A DNA stretch of 64,000 bases from Cyclobacterium xiamenense (GCF_009467825.1 NZ_WIOK01000001.1:186001-250000), one strand, 5' to 3'; positions 28,231 to 37,346 are shown, counted from the stretch's first letter. Numbers and translations are program-made. The notes: generated from the letters alone by a model not told the origin.

Positions 28231-29757
28231 TCAATGCTTGAAATGACGGACTCCTGTCATTACCATACTCATACCGTGTGCATCGCAGTAGTCGATACTT
28301 TCTTTGTCTTTTATAGAGCCCCCTGGCTGAACGACTGCCCGAATTCCCGCCTGATCGGCTATTTCTACACAATCTGGAAAAGGGAAAAAGGCGTCGGAGG
28401 CCATCACTGCACCTTGCAGATCAAAGCCAAATTCCCGTGCTTTTTCAATGGCTTGTTTCAGGGCATCCACTCGGCTGGTTTGACCCACCCCGCTGGAAAA
28501 CAACTGATCTTTATTACTCAGTACGATCGTATTGGACTTGGTATGTTTGCAAATTTTCAGCGAAAATACCAGGGCGTCCATCTCGTCGGCCGTAGGCGCT
28601 TTCTTGGTTGCCACCTCAAAATCAGCCTTGCTTTCCGTTTTCAGGTCTTTGTCTTGCTGAACAAAGCCGTTCAGAAGTGTTTTTACCTGATGTGTCCCAG
28701 TGAGTTTGATTTTTTGCTTCAGCAGAATTCGGTTTTTCTTCCCTTTCAAGAGATCCAATGCAGCTTCCTCATAGTCCGGTGCTATCAACACCTCAAAGAA
28801 CAGGCCATGCATGGCCTCTGCTGCCGGTAGGTCTACGGGCTTGTTGGTAATCAATACCCCTCCAAAAGCAGAAATCGTATCCGCAGCAAAGGCCTTTTCG
28901 TAGGCTTCCTTCACCGTTTGCCCCAATGCTACCCCACAGGCGTTGGTATGTTTGAGAATGGCAAATGCGGTTTCGTCTGGAAATTCATCGATTAGTGCCA
29001 CAGCAGCATCTACATCAACCAGGTTGTTGTAAGAGAGCTCTTTTCCATTTAATTGGTCGAACAACTCGCTCAAATCACCGAAAAAGTGAGCGCTCTGATG
29101 GGGGTTTTCTCCGTATCGAAGCTGTTTGGCCTTGTTTTCGCTGACCTTCAATGCCGGAATCTTTTCTTCCCGGTTGAAATAGGTAAAGATCTGGCTATCG
29201 TAATGCGAAGAAACCTGAAAAGCCCGGGCAGCAAAGTACCTTCGGTCTCCTAAGGAAAGGCTTCCATTTTGGGAACGGAGCTTTTCTTCCAATTCTCCGT
29301 ATTGTTCCCGGGAGGCTACGATCGTCACATCCTGAAAATTTTTTGCAGCAGCACGAATAAGGGCAATTCCGCCGATATCGATTTTTTCAATGATGGCCTC
29401 TTCCGGTGCACCCGATGCCACGGTCTCTTCAAACGGATACAGGTCCACGATGACCAAATCGATCGCTGGAATGGCATATTCTGTTGCCTGGTTCACATCC
29501 GCGTCGTTTGCCCTTCGGTGGAGGATTCCTCCAAATACCTTCGGGTGGAGGGTTTTTACCCTTCCTCCAAAAATGGAGGGATAGCCGGTAAGATCCTCTA
29601 CAGGAGTGACGTCGGCACCTTGCTCTTCGATAAACTTCTGGGTGCCTCCGGTAGAATATATTTTCACGCCCTGTTGTTTGAGAAGGGCAATAATGGGCTC
29701 AAGGTTGTCTTTATAAAAGACAGAAATTAGTGCAGATTGTATTTTCTTTTCAGCCAT
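28231..29757 (-). CDS. purH: Bifunctional AICAR formyltransferase / IMP cyclohydrolase
   Basis: PurH performs the last two steps of IMP synthesis. The frame is open to 29817, but the ATG at 29757 (AEKKIQSALISVFYKDNLEP) matches the normal N-terminus, giving 508 residues. The IMP cyclohydrolase domain shows IYSTGGTQKFIEEQG and TLHPKVFGGILHRR. The AICAR formyltransferase domain shows LRYGENPHQSAHFFGD, AFAILKHTNACGVA and the C-terminal SDAFFPFPD with VQPGGSIKD. It is probably co-expressed with purN upstream, though it also has its own candidate promoter. Confidence 0.96.
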   Translation of the reverse strand: MAEKKIQSALISVFYKDNLEPIIALLKQQGVKIYSTGGTQKFIEEQGADVTPVEDLTGYPSIFGGRVKTLHPKVFGGILHRRANDADVNQATEYAIPAIDLVIVDLYPFEETVASGAPEEAIIEKIDIGGIALIRAAAKNFQDVTIVASREQYGELEEKLRSQNGSLSLGDRRYFAARAFQVSSHYDSQIFTYFNREEKIPALKVSENKAKQLRYGENPHQSAHFFGDLSELFDQLNGKELSYNNLVDVDAAVALIDEFPDETAFAILKHTNACGVALGQTVKEAYEKAFAADTISAFGGVLITNKPVDLPAAEAMHGLFFEVLIAPDYEEAALDLLKGKKNRILLKQKIKLTGTHQVKTLLNGFVQQDKDLKTESKADFEVATKKAPTADEMDALVFSLKICKHTKSNTIVLSNKDQLFSSGVGQTSRVDALKQAIEKAREFGFDLQGAVMASDAFFPFPDCVEIADQAGIRAVVQPGGSIKDKESIDYCDAHGMSMVMTGVRHFKH

Positions 29758-29868
29758 TAGGTTCGTTATTTTTTTCTTTTTCCGAAGCAGGCAATAGATC
29801 CAACTCTTTACCGCCAATAGTTCGGAAAATTCATCGGTAAGTAAACTAGTTTGATTCGTTTAAGAGGG

Positions 29869-29876
29869 CAAAGTTA
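29869..29876 (-). promoter_or_regulatory. Candidate purH promoter -7 element
   Basis: The minus strand reads TAACTTTG, matching TAnnTTTG, in the 133-base gap between purN and purH and 111 bases before the purH ATG. No good -33 match was found. Confidence 0.35.
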
Positions 29877-29890
29877 GAAAAATCAGGGCA

Positions 29891-30448
29891 TTAAATCAGG
29901 CTTTCGATCACATTTGGGTAGTATTTGTGTTCGAGTTCGTGTACTTTTTCGGCGATTTGCTCGGGACTGTCCGCCTCGGCAATCGGAACGGCTGCCTGAA
30001 AAACGATTTTTCCTTCATCGTAATTCTCGTTGACTAAATGAATCGTGATACCGGTTTCCCTGTCTCCTGCTTGCTTCACAGCCTGATGAACGTTCATCCC
30101 GTACATGCCTTTCCCACCATAATTGGGGAGTAGGGCAGGATGGATGTTGACGATTTTGTCCGGGAATTGCTGTATCAGCGCAGGTGGGATTTGCAGCAAA
30201 AACCCGGCAAGAACGAGCAAATCCACCTGGTGGTGTCGAAGTGTTTCTGCCAAGCCTCCGTTTTTCAGGTCGGCTTTAGAAAAAACAACGGTAGGAACGT
30301 CAAACATTTTTGCTCGTTCCAGTGCGTAGGCCTCTTTTTTATTGGAGGCGAGCAAGACAATTTTTCCCTTGGGAGATTGGCGGAAGTATTCCATGATTTT
30401 TTGGGCGTTGGTCCCACTTCCGGAGGCTAGAATGGCAATGTTTTTCAA
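29891..30448 (-). CDS. purN: Phosphoribosylglycinamide formyltransferase
   Basis: PurN transfers a formyl group from 10-formyl-tetrahydrofolate to GAR in purine synthesis. The 185-residue protein has the N-terminal nucleotide motif ILASGSGTNAQKIMEYF. The catalytic segment is NIHPALLPNYGGKGMYG (Asn-x-His) near 97-113, and the late Asp lies in HLVNENYDEGKIV. Length is typical. A -7-like element (TAATTTTG, minus strand, 30482-30475) lies 26 bases before the start. Confidence 0.95.
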   Translation of the reverse strand: MKNIAILASGSGTNAQKIMEYFRQSPKGKIVLLASNKKEAYALERAKMFDVPTVVFSKADLKNGGLAETLRHHQVDLLVLAGFLLQIPPALIQQFPDKIVNIHPALLPNYGGKGMYGMNVHQAVKQAGDRETGITIHLVNENYDEGKIVFQAAVPIAEADSPEQIAEKVHELEHKYYPNVIESLI

Positions 30449-30530
30449 GATAAGCGGTGGTTTTGGTTCAGCTACAAAATTACAAAGGAAAATGAATGGC
30501 GTTTAGGTCACGTGTGGAAAAAACCAGCGG

Positions 30531-31472
30531 CTACTCCGAAGGGAAATGAACCACTACCTCAGGGTGCATGGTGTAAAACCGAAACCGGGCGCCGTCGTGG
30601 ACCAATATGCCACTTGATTTGTTGTCCCCAGTGATGGGATTTTGAGGATATTTTGTCCAGTGAATCAAATCGCTGGACACGGCAACATTCATCGTCCAGT
30701 CACTCCAGTCTTCCAGTGAGGTACCGTGGTAGTAGGCGTAATAGTAGCCTTGGTAGCGAATTACCTGATTTACTGCCAACCCGTACTGATCGTAGGTTTC
30801 CGGCCCCATACGGATCACCGGATCGTCCTGTACGTTGGTCCATACCTTACGATCGGTGGAGGTGGCCAACCAGATGCCCTGGTCGTTTCGTTCGTAAAAC
30901 AGGTGCCAGGTTCCGTCTTCCACCCAAACACTGGGCGTACCATAGGGACCTTCGTCCAAGGGTGACCCGTCGGTTTTTCGGATATCCAGGCTACCCTGGT
31001 TTTCCCAATGGATTTTATCGGTAGAGGTCAGCATTTTCGCAATGTCGTCTTTTCCTTCAGCAAACATGTAGTACGTTTCTCCCTCTTTCCAAACCATCAT
31101 GTCTTCTACCCAGCTTTCTTCGAAAATGGGATTGGCGTCGGAACGCTCCCAATGAAAGCCGTCTTCCGAAAAGGCATAGCCCAGTTTGAGGATGGTGCCC
31201 GGATCGTATCCTTCAAAACCCGTATACCACAGGTGATACCCGTCTTCCTCTTTTAGGATAAACCCCCTTTCCCGGATCTTTCGGTCCCAGGTATCTTCAC
31301 CTGTACCGCTAAATATGGGGTTGTCAGGCAGAGGAGAAAAGGAGATGATTTCTTTGGGGAATGGATTGGTGGCTGCAGGGTCACCATTTTCTGTGTCGCC
31401 GGATTCGGATCGGCAAGCAAAGAAAAGGAAACCAAGACCAAAGAAGGCGAATTGTATCAAAACGTGTTTCAT
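30531..31472 (-). CDS. GH43-like five-bladed propeller lipoprotein
   Basis: The 313-residue protein has a lipoprotein signal (FFGLGFLFFACRSES, lipid Cys20). The mature part has repeated segments of the type YHLWYTGF, YYMFAEGK, WHLFYERN and YYAYYHGT, followed by turns such as STDKIHWENQG and SSDLIHWTKYPQNP. This repeat pattern is that of the five-bladed propeller shared by GH43, GH32 and GH130 enzymes. The acidic catalytic residues cannot be assigned with confidence by eye, and a GH130-like or non-catalytic role is possible. It is isolated between purN and a prenyltransferase, away from other carbohydrate genes. Confidence 0.65.
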   Translation of the reverse strand: MKHVLIQFAFFGLGFLFFACRSESGDTENGDPAATNPFPKEIISFSPLPDNPIFSGTGEDTWDRKIRERGFILKEEDGYHLWYTGFEGYDPGTILKLGYAFSEDGFHWERSDANPIFEESWVEDMMVWKEGETYYMFAEGKDDIAKMLTSTDKIHWENQGSLDIRKTDGSPLDEGPYGTPSVWVEDGTWHLFYERNDQGIWLATSTDRKVWTNVQDDPVIRMGPETYDQYGLAVNQVIRYQGYYYAYYHGTSLEDWSDWTMNVAVSSDLIHWTKYPQNPITGDNKSSGILVHDGARFRFYTMHPEVVVHFPSE

Positions 31473-31501
31473 CCTCCAATATACAGTAATGTGCGAAAAG
31501 A

Positions 31502-32374
31502 TTAAAGAAAGCTCATGCTTAGAATACCAGTTAGCATGAGTAGTTTAGACAGTTTACTCAATTCTGTAAAATGAGACCTGCGGTCGGCTTTGTAAATTTT
31601 AAACATGAACAAGCAGAAAAATATGCTTAGAATGCCAAAATAAAAGAATAAAAGCGGTTCGTTAAGCCGGAAGGTCACGATGAGAATGGCTGCGACGAAA
31701 AAGAAAGCGATGATGAAAATAACTTGTTTCGTCTTTCTGAAGCCCAATACAATGGGGAGGGTCCGGCAGCCGTGTTTTCGGTCCCCATTTCGGTCTTCGA
31801 TGTCTTTCAGAATTTCCCGGATTAGATTAATAAAGAAGGCAAACAAGGCGTAGGTAAGGATCAGTAGCTCTGATTTTTGGTAATAGAGTCCTACAATCCA
31901 AATGGCCAGGCCGGTAAGTGACGCGACGGTAAGGTTGCCAATAAAGGGGAGGCGCTTGAGTGAATTGCTGTACAGCCAAAGCAGGAAAGCAGCAATAAAG
32001 GTAATGGCACCGATCTTTGGGTGCACCAGCACCCCTAGTAAAATACCCACCAGATTCATTACGGTGTGTAGAATCATGACCATTCTCCGCTTCATTCCTC
32101 TCCCAATGACCACGGCTTTGGGTCGGTTTACGTAGTCGATCTTCACATCGTAGTAATCGTTGATCATGTATCCCGAGGCAGTCAGAATCACCGTGGAAGT
32201 GACCAGGAGGTATAGGTGATAATCCAGCAAAACCGGCTGCCCCGAGCGGCTGGTTTCGATCAGGAAAAAAGCGGTCATGATCTGGGCAAATGCCACCAAG
32301 AGCAGGTTTCCCGGGCGAATAATCTTCACAAAGGCACTAAACGTAAAGACCGGGGATGCCTGCAATTTTCTCAT
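31502..32374 (-). CDS. UbiA-family prenyltransferase
   Basis: The 290-residue membrane protein has about eight or nine spans. Both Asp-rich metal and diphosphate motifs of UbiA enzymes are present: NDYYDVKIDYVNRPKAV near 94 and KDIEDRNGDRKHG near 189. The frame extends to 32401, but the ATG at 32374 gives a more usual N-terminus (RKLQASPVFTFSAFVKIIRPGN). Bacteroidota homologues of this type are often annotated as geranylgeranylglycerol-phosphate geranylgeranyltransferase; a menaquinone or heme role is not excluded. Substrate is not decidable from sequence alone. Confidence 0.85.
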   Translation of the reverse strand: MRKLQASPVFTFSAFVKIIRPGNLLLVAFAQIMTAFFLIETSRSGQPVLLDYHLYLLVTSTVILTASGYMINDYYDVKIDYVNRPKAVVIGRGMKRRMVMILHTVMNLVGILLGVLVHPKIGAITFIAAFLLWLYSNSLKRLPFIGNLTVASLTGLAIWIVGLYYQKSELLILTYALFAFFINLIREILKDIEDRNGDRKHGCRTLPIVLGFRKTKQVIFIIAFFFVAAILIVTFRLNEPLLFFYFGILSIFFCLFMFKIYKADRRSHFTELSKLSKLLMLTGILSMSFL

Positions 32375-32472
32375 GGTACAAAATAACGACAAAAGGACCA
32401 ATGAGGATACTATTTCCCGGAAAAAATCCCCATCATTTGTGATTAAATAAAATGGCTACCGCTGACGGAATA

Positions 32473-33249
32473 TCAATAACTGTCAATGATGTTTTGAGAG
32501 ATCACTTGGTAAATTTCTGCCAGTTTTTCGTCAGAGGAAAGGTAGTGGAGGTGGTTTTCCAGGGTGTCGAAGTCGCCTCGTACCGCCGGACCTGTCTGGG
32601 CAGCGCGCGCCCCCATCTGCAGGCTTTTGTTGATTTGTTCCACCACCAGTGGTTTCAGCATGTTGAAATCGAGACCTTGCTTCCTCATCAGAGATTCTGC
32701 CAGTAGCAACATATGGTTTGTGAAATTTGCGGCAAAAACAGCGGCGATATGAATGGACCGGCGCTTGGCGGAAGAGACCAGATAACTGGGGGAAGAAAGG
32801 CTTTTACAGATGTTTTTGAGCATTTTCAGGGTTTCTGGCTCTTCGGATTCCAATAAAAAGGGGACTTCTTCAAAACCAATTTCTCTTCCTTTGCTTAGAC
32901 TTTGCAGGGGGTAGAGGATCCCCGTATAGTCGGCCGAACTGTAGGCCAGAATATCCAGGGGAAGTGTTCCGCTGGTGTGCAGCAGGGTACTCCTCTCCGG
33001 GAGCAGAATGGCTTCGGCGATGTCCGGGATGGCGGCATCGCTGACAGCAAGGATGTAGATGCGTGCGGCACTTTCGGTGAAATCCAGGCTGTCACATGCC
33101 TCGGTCCCGTAAAGCCGGGAGGCAAGTTGCCCGGCAGCAGCGAGGTTTCTTCCGTAGACTTCGGTCACGACGTGCCCTGCGCTTTCCAGGGCTGCTGAAA
33201 GGTGGTAGGCCACGTTTCCGGTCCCGATAATTGCTAGCTTGTATTTCAT
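32473..33249 (-). CDS. Rossmann-fold / DUF2520 domain protein
   Basis: The 258-residue protein begins with an NADP-type Rossmann fold (KLAIIGTGNVAYHLSAALE), with YGRN after beta-2. A C-terminal all-helical DUF2520-type domain contains SIHIAAVFAANFTNHMLLLAE near 167. The family resembles ketopantoate or pyrroline-carboxylate reductases, but substrates are unknown in Bacteroidota. The upstream gap holds several inverted repeats and the ccmF terminator. Confidence 0.8.
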   Translation of the reverse strand: MKYKLAIIGTGNVAYHLSAALESAGHVVTEVYGRNLAAAGQLASRLYGTEACDSLDFTESAARIYILAVSDAAIPDIAEAILLPERSTLLHTSGTLPLDILAYSSADYTGILYPLQSLSKGREIGFEEVPFLLESEEPETLKMLKNICKSLSSPSYLVSSAKRRSIHIAAVFAANFTNHMLLLAESLMRKQGLDFNMLKPLVVEQINKSLQMGARAAQTGPAVRGDFDTLENHLHYLSSDEKLAEIYQVISQNIIDSY

Positions 33250-33374
33250 GGGGTTTATTATTGTCGTTAAGCGGTACTATGCCTGTCCCTACCTTCGGTT
33301 GCATCTCGCATGCGGCATAAATTCCCTTAAGGGTATGCCATGCGGTCGGCCGGCTTGATTTCATGCCGGCAAAT
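33250..33374. repeat. Structured intergenic segment with inverted repeats
   Basis: Between the DUF2520 gene and the ccmF terminator are nested inverted repeats. GGCATA (33313-33318) pairs with TATGCC (33334-33339) around the palindrome CCCTTAAGGG. Two GCCGGC copies near 33352 and 33365 flank a 10-base spacer. The segment could be a mobile intergenic repeat or a 5-prime leader structure of the DUF2520 gene. No ORF fits it. Confidence 0.4.
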
Positions 33375-33375
33375 T

Positions 33376-33408
33376 AAAAAAAATAACCCCCAAAATTAAT
33401 TGGGGGTT
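33376..33408 (-). terminator. Terminator after ccmF
   Basis: On the minus strand AACCCCCAA pairs perfectly with TTGGGGGTT (33408-33400 with 33393-33385) around a 6-base loop, followed by a T-rich run (33383-33376). It ends the ccm operon. Confidence 0.9.
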
Positions 33409-33438
33409 GGGATAATCGTTCAAGTAAAGCGCCGACAT

Positions 33439-35967
33439 TTATTCCAGTCCCTTCTTTTTCATTTTCTGAAATTCGTCAAACCTACGGAAAATCGCAACCG
33501 AAAACCCAATGAGCATCACGATGGTGCCCAACCAGAGCACATTGATCATGGGCTTCACCGCCGCTTTCATGACCACGTAGTCCTTTTGGTAGGTGTCTAC
33601 CTTGAAGACAAACTTGTTTTCCTCGGGGACAATGTTTTCCACCTCTACCCGAATTCCCAGGTCATTGTCGATGTCCGGAATTTTGCCTACCTGATTTCCT
33701 CGAATCAGGAAAATGGGCGCCAGCTTTTTCTCCACGTCGTAGTCTAGGATGGTAAGGTTGGCCTTCACCGCCACGTCTCCTTCTTCCAGCGGCAGGCCAT
33801 CCAACTCATTGACCACCTCGGCTCCCTCAAAGCGGGTAACAAAATCGTTGATGAAAAACTGTTCCCCGGGAGCTGCATTTACCCGATCGCCTTCTTTCCA
33901 TTCCGGTTCTTCGTAGTCGTTGATTGCGGAAACGTGCGTGTAGAGGTCCCGGGTGAGGTATCGTTTGGAATCCGGCGAAGAGATCAACCCCATGGTGGGG
34001 TTTGGCTGAGACATGGGAAACAGGGTGAATTTCAGATCGTCTTCCTGGTAATACTCCACCTTGAAATAGGAGTTTTCTTCCAGTACCAACTTCACCGTAT
34101 CTCCTTTCTGGTGGTACAGTTGGTCATTTACAGCGATGTCTCGTACGGCTATGGATTGGTTAATTTCGCCGGTGGCTTCCAGCGCATCCGCTTTGACATA
34201 TCCAGGGACGCCTACTACCTTCTTGTACCTGCCTCGGTAGATGACCTCATATTCTTTCATCTGCAGGGGCTTGTTGATCCAGAGAAGTACATTTTCTTTG
34301 TTCAACTCGTCCTCCCAGTCTTTTTTATAGGTCAAGCCGGACATGTTGATGGAAATGGTGTCCGAATACCCGGAAGAAAACATCACCCCAATTAGCACCA
34401 TGCCCAGTCCAATGTGTGCGAGGGAGCCTCCGGAGAGTTTGAATGTTTTCTTTTTAAGAAGCTTGATGAGTATGGTGCTATTGGCTACGATGGTAAAAGC
34501 CCCTGCCAAAACGATCACGATATAGGTGATATCGTAAACTTTTCCAATGGTAATGATCAGGGCGGCCAGTACCATGGATACGATATAGGGCGTAACCAGG
34601 GCATTTTTCAAATCCTGTTTATCCATTTTATTCCACCAGAAAAACTGCCCGATACCGGTAAGCAAGGCCAAAGCCACGGCAAACCAGAGTTGGAACTTGG
34701 TGTAAAAACCAATCTGATCGGCTGGAGGCGCCAAATTAGAGAGCCCACCAAAGCTCTCCACCAGGGCGTTGTAAACCGGGATGGAGGTAGGTACGATGAC
34801 CTGAAAAGCCATTAAACCCAAGGTAGTTGCACCGATAAAAATCCAAAATTCCCGGGAATACACAGAAGCTTCTTTTTCCGAAGTCGGGATGTGTTTCCAT
34901 TCCCTGACCGCCAGGAAGATTGCCACGGCTAAAAAGAAGAGCATGTAAATCAATAACTGCCCGGAGAGGCCCAAATCGGTAAAGGAATGCACCGAAGAGT
35001 CACCCAATACCCCACTTCGGACCAAAAACGTGGCGTACAATACCAGAATAAAGGAGCTGATCACCAGTACCATGGAGGTTTTCAAAGCAGTGGAACTCTT
35101 TTTAAACGTGATCATGGTGTGAATAGCTGCTACCATGATTAGCCAGGGAACATACACGGCATTCTCAACAGGGTCCCAATTCCAGTATCCGCCGAAATTG
35201 AGCGTAACATAGGCCCAGTAAGCCCCCATGATGATGCCCATCCCCAGAATCATCGCGGAAAAAATGGCCCATGGCAACGCTGGACGGATCCACTCGGCGT
35301 ATTTTTTTAGCCCAAGACCGGCCATCAGGAAGGCAAAGGGGATCAGGGTGGAAGCGTAGCCTAAGAAAAGCGTGGGAGGGTGTATGACCATCCAAATATT
35401 TTGCAAAAGCGGATTTAATCCCGTGCCGTCCTCGGGGACAAATTCCGGATTGATCTGAAAGATCGGGGCTTCGGATACGTCCCGTAGCAACATAAACGGG
35501 GAACTTCCGATTTTTAGGTCGCCGATGACCACACCCAGAATCATGGAAACGAGAAATGCCTGTACCAGCATAAATACCAGCATGACAGGGCCTTCCCAAA
35601 ATTTATTGGTGTGAATAACGACCAGGCCCAATACCACGTTCCAGAAAATCCAGAGGATAAATGCTCCTTCCTGCCCTTCCCAGAAACTCGAGATCATGTA
35701 ATGAACCGGCAATCCCATGGAGGAATGCGAATAGGCATAAAAATATTCAAACCGGTGATTGTATATGATTTCGAACAAGGAAAACGCGATGGCTACCGAT
35801 GCAATTCCGTGGATGTAGAACGTGATCCTGCTGAAATTTCGCCAGGATGCCTTTTCCAATTCGCCTGCACGGGTATAATAATAGTAAGAAACAGCCGATA
35901 CCAAGGCACTGACAAAAGCCAGAATTACCATGAAATGGCCCAGGTTACCCATAAAGGTATTCATCAT
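33439..35967 (-). CDS. ccmF: Cytochrome c maturation heme lyase CcmF
   Basis: CcmF is the membrane subunit that attaches heme to apocytochrome c in System I maturation. The 842-residue protein has many spans and the tryptophan-rich heme-handling segment GGYWNWDPVENAVYVPW near 256-272. Conserved stretches such as MIHPPTLFLGYAST lie upstream. A large periplasmic domain (about 560-800) is followed by one last span and a basic tail. It is longer than proteobacterial CcmF (about 650 residues), the extra length being in the periplasmic domain. Last gene of the operon. Confidence 0.93.
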   Translation of the reverse strand: MMNTFMGNLGHFMVILAFVSALVSAVSYYYYTRAGELEKASWRNFSRITFYIHGIASVAIAFSLFEIIYNHRFEYFYAYSHSSMGLPVHYMISSFWEGQEGAFILWIFWNVVLGLVVIHTNKFWEGPVMLVFMLVQAFLVSMILGVVIGDLKIGSSPFMLLRDVSEAPIFQINPEFVPEDGTGLNPLLQNIWMVIHPPTLFLGYASTLIPFAFLMAGLGLKKYAEWIRPALPWAIFSAMILGMGIIMGAYWAYVTLNFGGYWNWDPVENAVYVPWLIMVAAIHTMITFKKSSTALKTSMVLVISSFILVLYATFLVRSGVLGDSSVHSFTDLGLSGQLLIYMLFFLAVAIFLAVREWKHIPTSEKEASVYSREFWIFIGATTLGLMAFQVIVPTSIPVYNALVESFGGLSNLAPPADQIGFYTKFQLWFAVALALLTGIGQFFWWNKMDKQDLKNALVTPYIVSMVLAALIITIGKVYDITYIVIVLAGAFTIVANSTILIKLLKKKTFKLSGGSLAHIGLGMVLIGVMFSSGYSDTISINMSGLTYKKDWEDELNKENVLLWINKPLQMKEYEVIYRGRYKKVVGVPGYVKADALEATGEINQSIAVRDIAVNDQLYHQKGDTVKLVLEENSYFKVEYYQEDDLKFTLFPMSQPNPTMGLISSPDSKRYLTRDLYTHVSAINDYEEPEWKEGDRVNAAPGEQFFINDFVTRFEGAEVVNELDGLPLEEGDVAVKANLTILDYDVEKKLAPIFLIRGNQVGKIPDIDNDLGIRVEVENIVPEENKFVFKVDTYQKDYVVMKAAVKPMINVLWLGTIVMLIGFSVAIFRRFDEFQKMKKKGLE

Positions 35968-36007
35968 GTGTTACGTAATTTTAAAGGTGTGCGAAATTTC
36001 GGCAGTC

Positions 36008-36424
36008 TTATGAAGAGGCGGTTTTGACATCCGTTTCCTGGTATTTGGAAGGACATTTCATGAGGATTTTGTCCGCGACAAACATTTCCTCGCTCTTGTA
36101 GGTGCCGATGACTACCACTTGTTCGGATCGGATAAAATCCGCCGGAACCGGTTCGTTGTAGTACACTTGCTGTTCCGTCCCGTCATTGTCAACCATAATG
36201 AAGGTAAAGGAGGTTTTGTCCTGACCAACTTCGATGCCCACTACCTCTCCATTCCGGTCTTTTTTTAACTCGCCCACCACGTGGATAGCCTCGGTTTTGC
36301 CGTTGACTGCCATCGTTTTAGCCGTGGAAAAACTTTCGTAGGTGCTGGCATCTCCGATGGAGGTAATGATGATGATAATGGCCAGCCCAATGATTCCCAG
36401 GCCGATAATATGTCCTCTTTTCAT
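36008..36424 (-). CDS. ccmE: Cytochrome c maturation heme chaperone CcmE, Cys-type
   Basis: CcmE binds heme covalently in the periplasm and hands it to CcmF. The 138-residue protein has an N-terminal anchor (IIGLGIIGLAIIIIITSIG) and an OB-fold domain. At the position where most CcmE proteins have His-x3-Tyr it reads LMKCPSKYQ, so the heme ligand would be Cys124 with Tyr128 (Cys-x3-Tyr). That variant is known from Desulfovibrio and archaeal CcmE. The rest of the fold appears intact (AVNGKTEAIHVVGEL, FIMVDNDGTEQQVYYN). Confidence 0.92.
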   Translation of the reverse strand: MKRGHIIGLGIIGLAIIIIITSIGDASTYESFSTAKTMAVNGKTEAIHVVGELKKDRNGEVVGIEVGQDKTSFTFIMVDNDGTEQQVYYNEPVPADFIRSEQVVVIGTYKSEEMFVADKILMKCPSKYQETDVKTASS

Positions 36425-36427
36425 GGT

Positions 36428-36670
36428 TTATTTGTTAAATCTTTTCTCTAGTCCGCTGATCTTCCGGTCTGTCTGTATGACATAAACCAGAATTCCCCCC
36501 AAAACAATTCCAATTATGGTAACTAAAACGTATATTTTTCCATCCGAGCGCATTCCATCTGCCATTTGAACGGAGGAGTTCTGATAATCTTCCTCAGTGA
36601 TGCCTATTTTGTCCTGCGCTTTCAGACTGATGCTTGCCAGTAAAAGCATTGCAACGATGTATTTTTTCAT
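36428..36670 (-). CDS. ccmD: CcmD family protein
   Basis: The 80-residue protein has a signal-like N-terminus (MLLLASISLKAQDK) and one membrane span (LVTIIGIVLGGILVYVIQ), then a short basic tail. Size, topology and place between ccmC and ccmE fit CcmD, which helps release CcmE-heme from the CcmABC complex. The N-terminal cleavable-looking segment is longer than in proteobacterial CcmD, as in other Bacteroidota. Confidence 0.8.
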   Translation of the reverse strand: MKKYIVAMLLLASISLKAQDKIGITEEDYQNSSVQMADGMRSDGKIYVLVTIIGIVLGGILVYVIQTDRKISGLEKRFNK

Positions 36671-36671
36671 G

Positions 36672-37346
36672 TTATTGATTGATCAAATGGTCTTCTAATT
36701 TTCTTTCCAGACGTCTGTAACGGACGCGAAGGGTGCTGATCCAGGCTCCCAATAGGGTCCACCCGATAATGGCGGGGTAAAATACCGTTCGCAGCTTGCT
36801 ATCCATGTCATAGGCGTTAAACCCTGGATTTCCACCGTTTCCCGGATGGAGACTATCGGTCAGGCGGGGTAAAATGAAAATCAAGGGGATGAATGCGGCA
36901 AATGCAAAAATACTGTATACAGCGCTTATTTTGGCCCGTTGGTACACGTCGGTCAACGAGTTACGTAAGACCAAATAGGCAAAATACATGAGCAAGCCAA
37001 TGGCGGAAGCGTTTAATTTTGGGTCATTGGTCCAATAGTCGCCCCAGGTAAACTTTGCCCAGATCATTCCTGTGCTAATCCCTACCACCCCAAAGAGAAT
37101 GGCCGTGTTTGTAAACTCCACTGCCAGGTCGTCGTACCTTAATTCTCCGGTGCGAAGATGCTTGACGCCGTAATACACCGAAACCATCAGCATTAGCAGC
37201 ATCCCAAACCACATGGTGACGTGAAAAAAAAGCGCGCGAATGGTCTCGTTTAGAATCGGAAGTCGAGGCACCTCTATCAGCAGTCCCGCTACGATGGTGT
37301 AAGCCAGTAAGAGAATAGCCAGAATTTTCCACCAGTAAGTTTTCAT
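36672..37346 (-). CDS. ccmC: Heme exporter protein CcmC
   Basis: CcmC presents heme to CcmE in the inner membrane. The 224-residue protein has six predicted spans and the tryptophan-rich segment KFTWGDYWTNDPKLNASAI near 105-123. His41, in the first periplasmic loop (FFHVTMWFGM), and a later His (LHPGNGGNP) could be the heme ligands. It follows ccmB after a 236-base gap that holds a candidate promoter. Length is typical. Confidence 0.93.
   Translation of the reverse strand: MKTYWWKILAILLLAYTIVAGLLIEVPRLPILNETIRALFFHVTMWFGMLLMLMVSVYYGVKHLRTGELRYDDLAVEFTNTAILFGVVGISTGMIWAKFTWGDYWTNDPKLNASAIGLLMYFAYLVLRNSLTDVYQRAKISAVYSIFAFAAFIPLIFILPRLTDSLHPGNGGNPGFNAYDMDSKLRTVFYPAIIGWTLLGAWISTLRVRYRRLERKLEDHLINQ

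Noticed and set aside
28015-28830. 271-residue plus-strand ORF over the purH end and the mreB leader
   Set aside because: It crosses the terminator stem and purH coding sequence, and shows no conserved motif.
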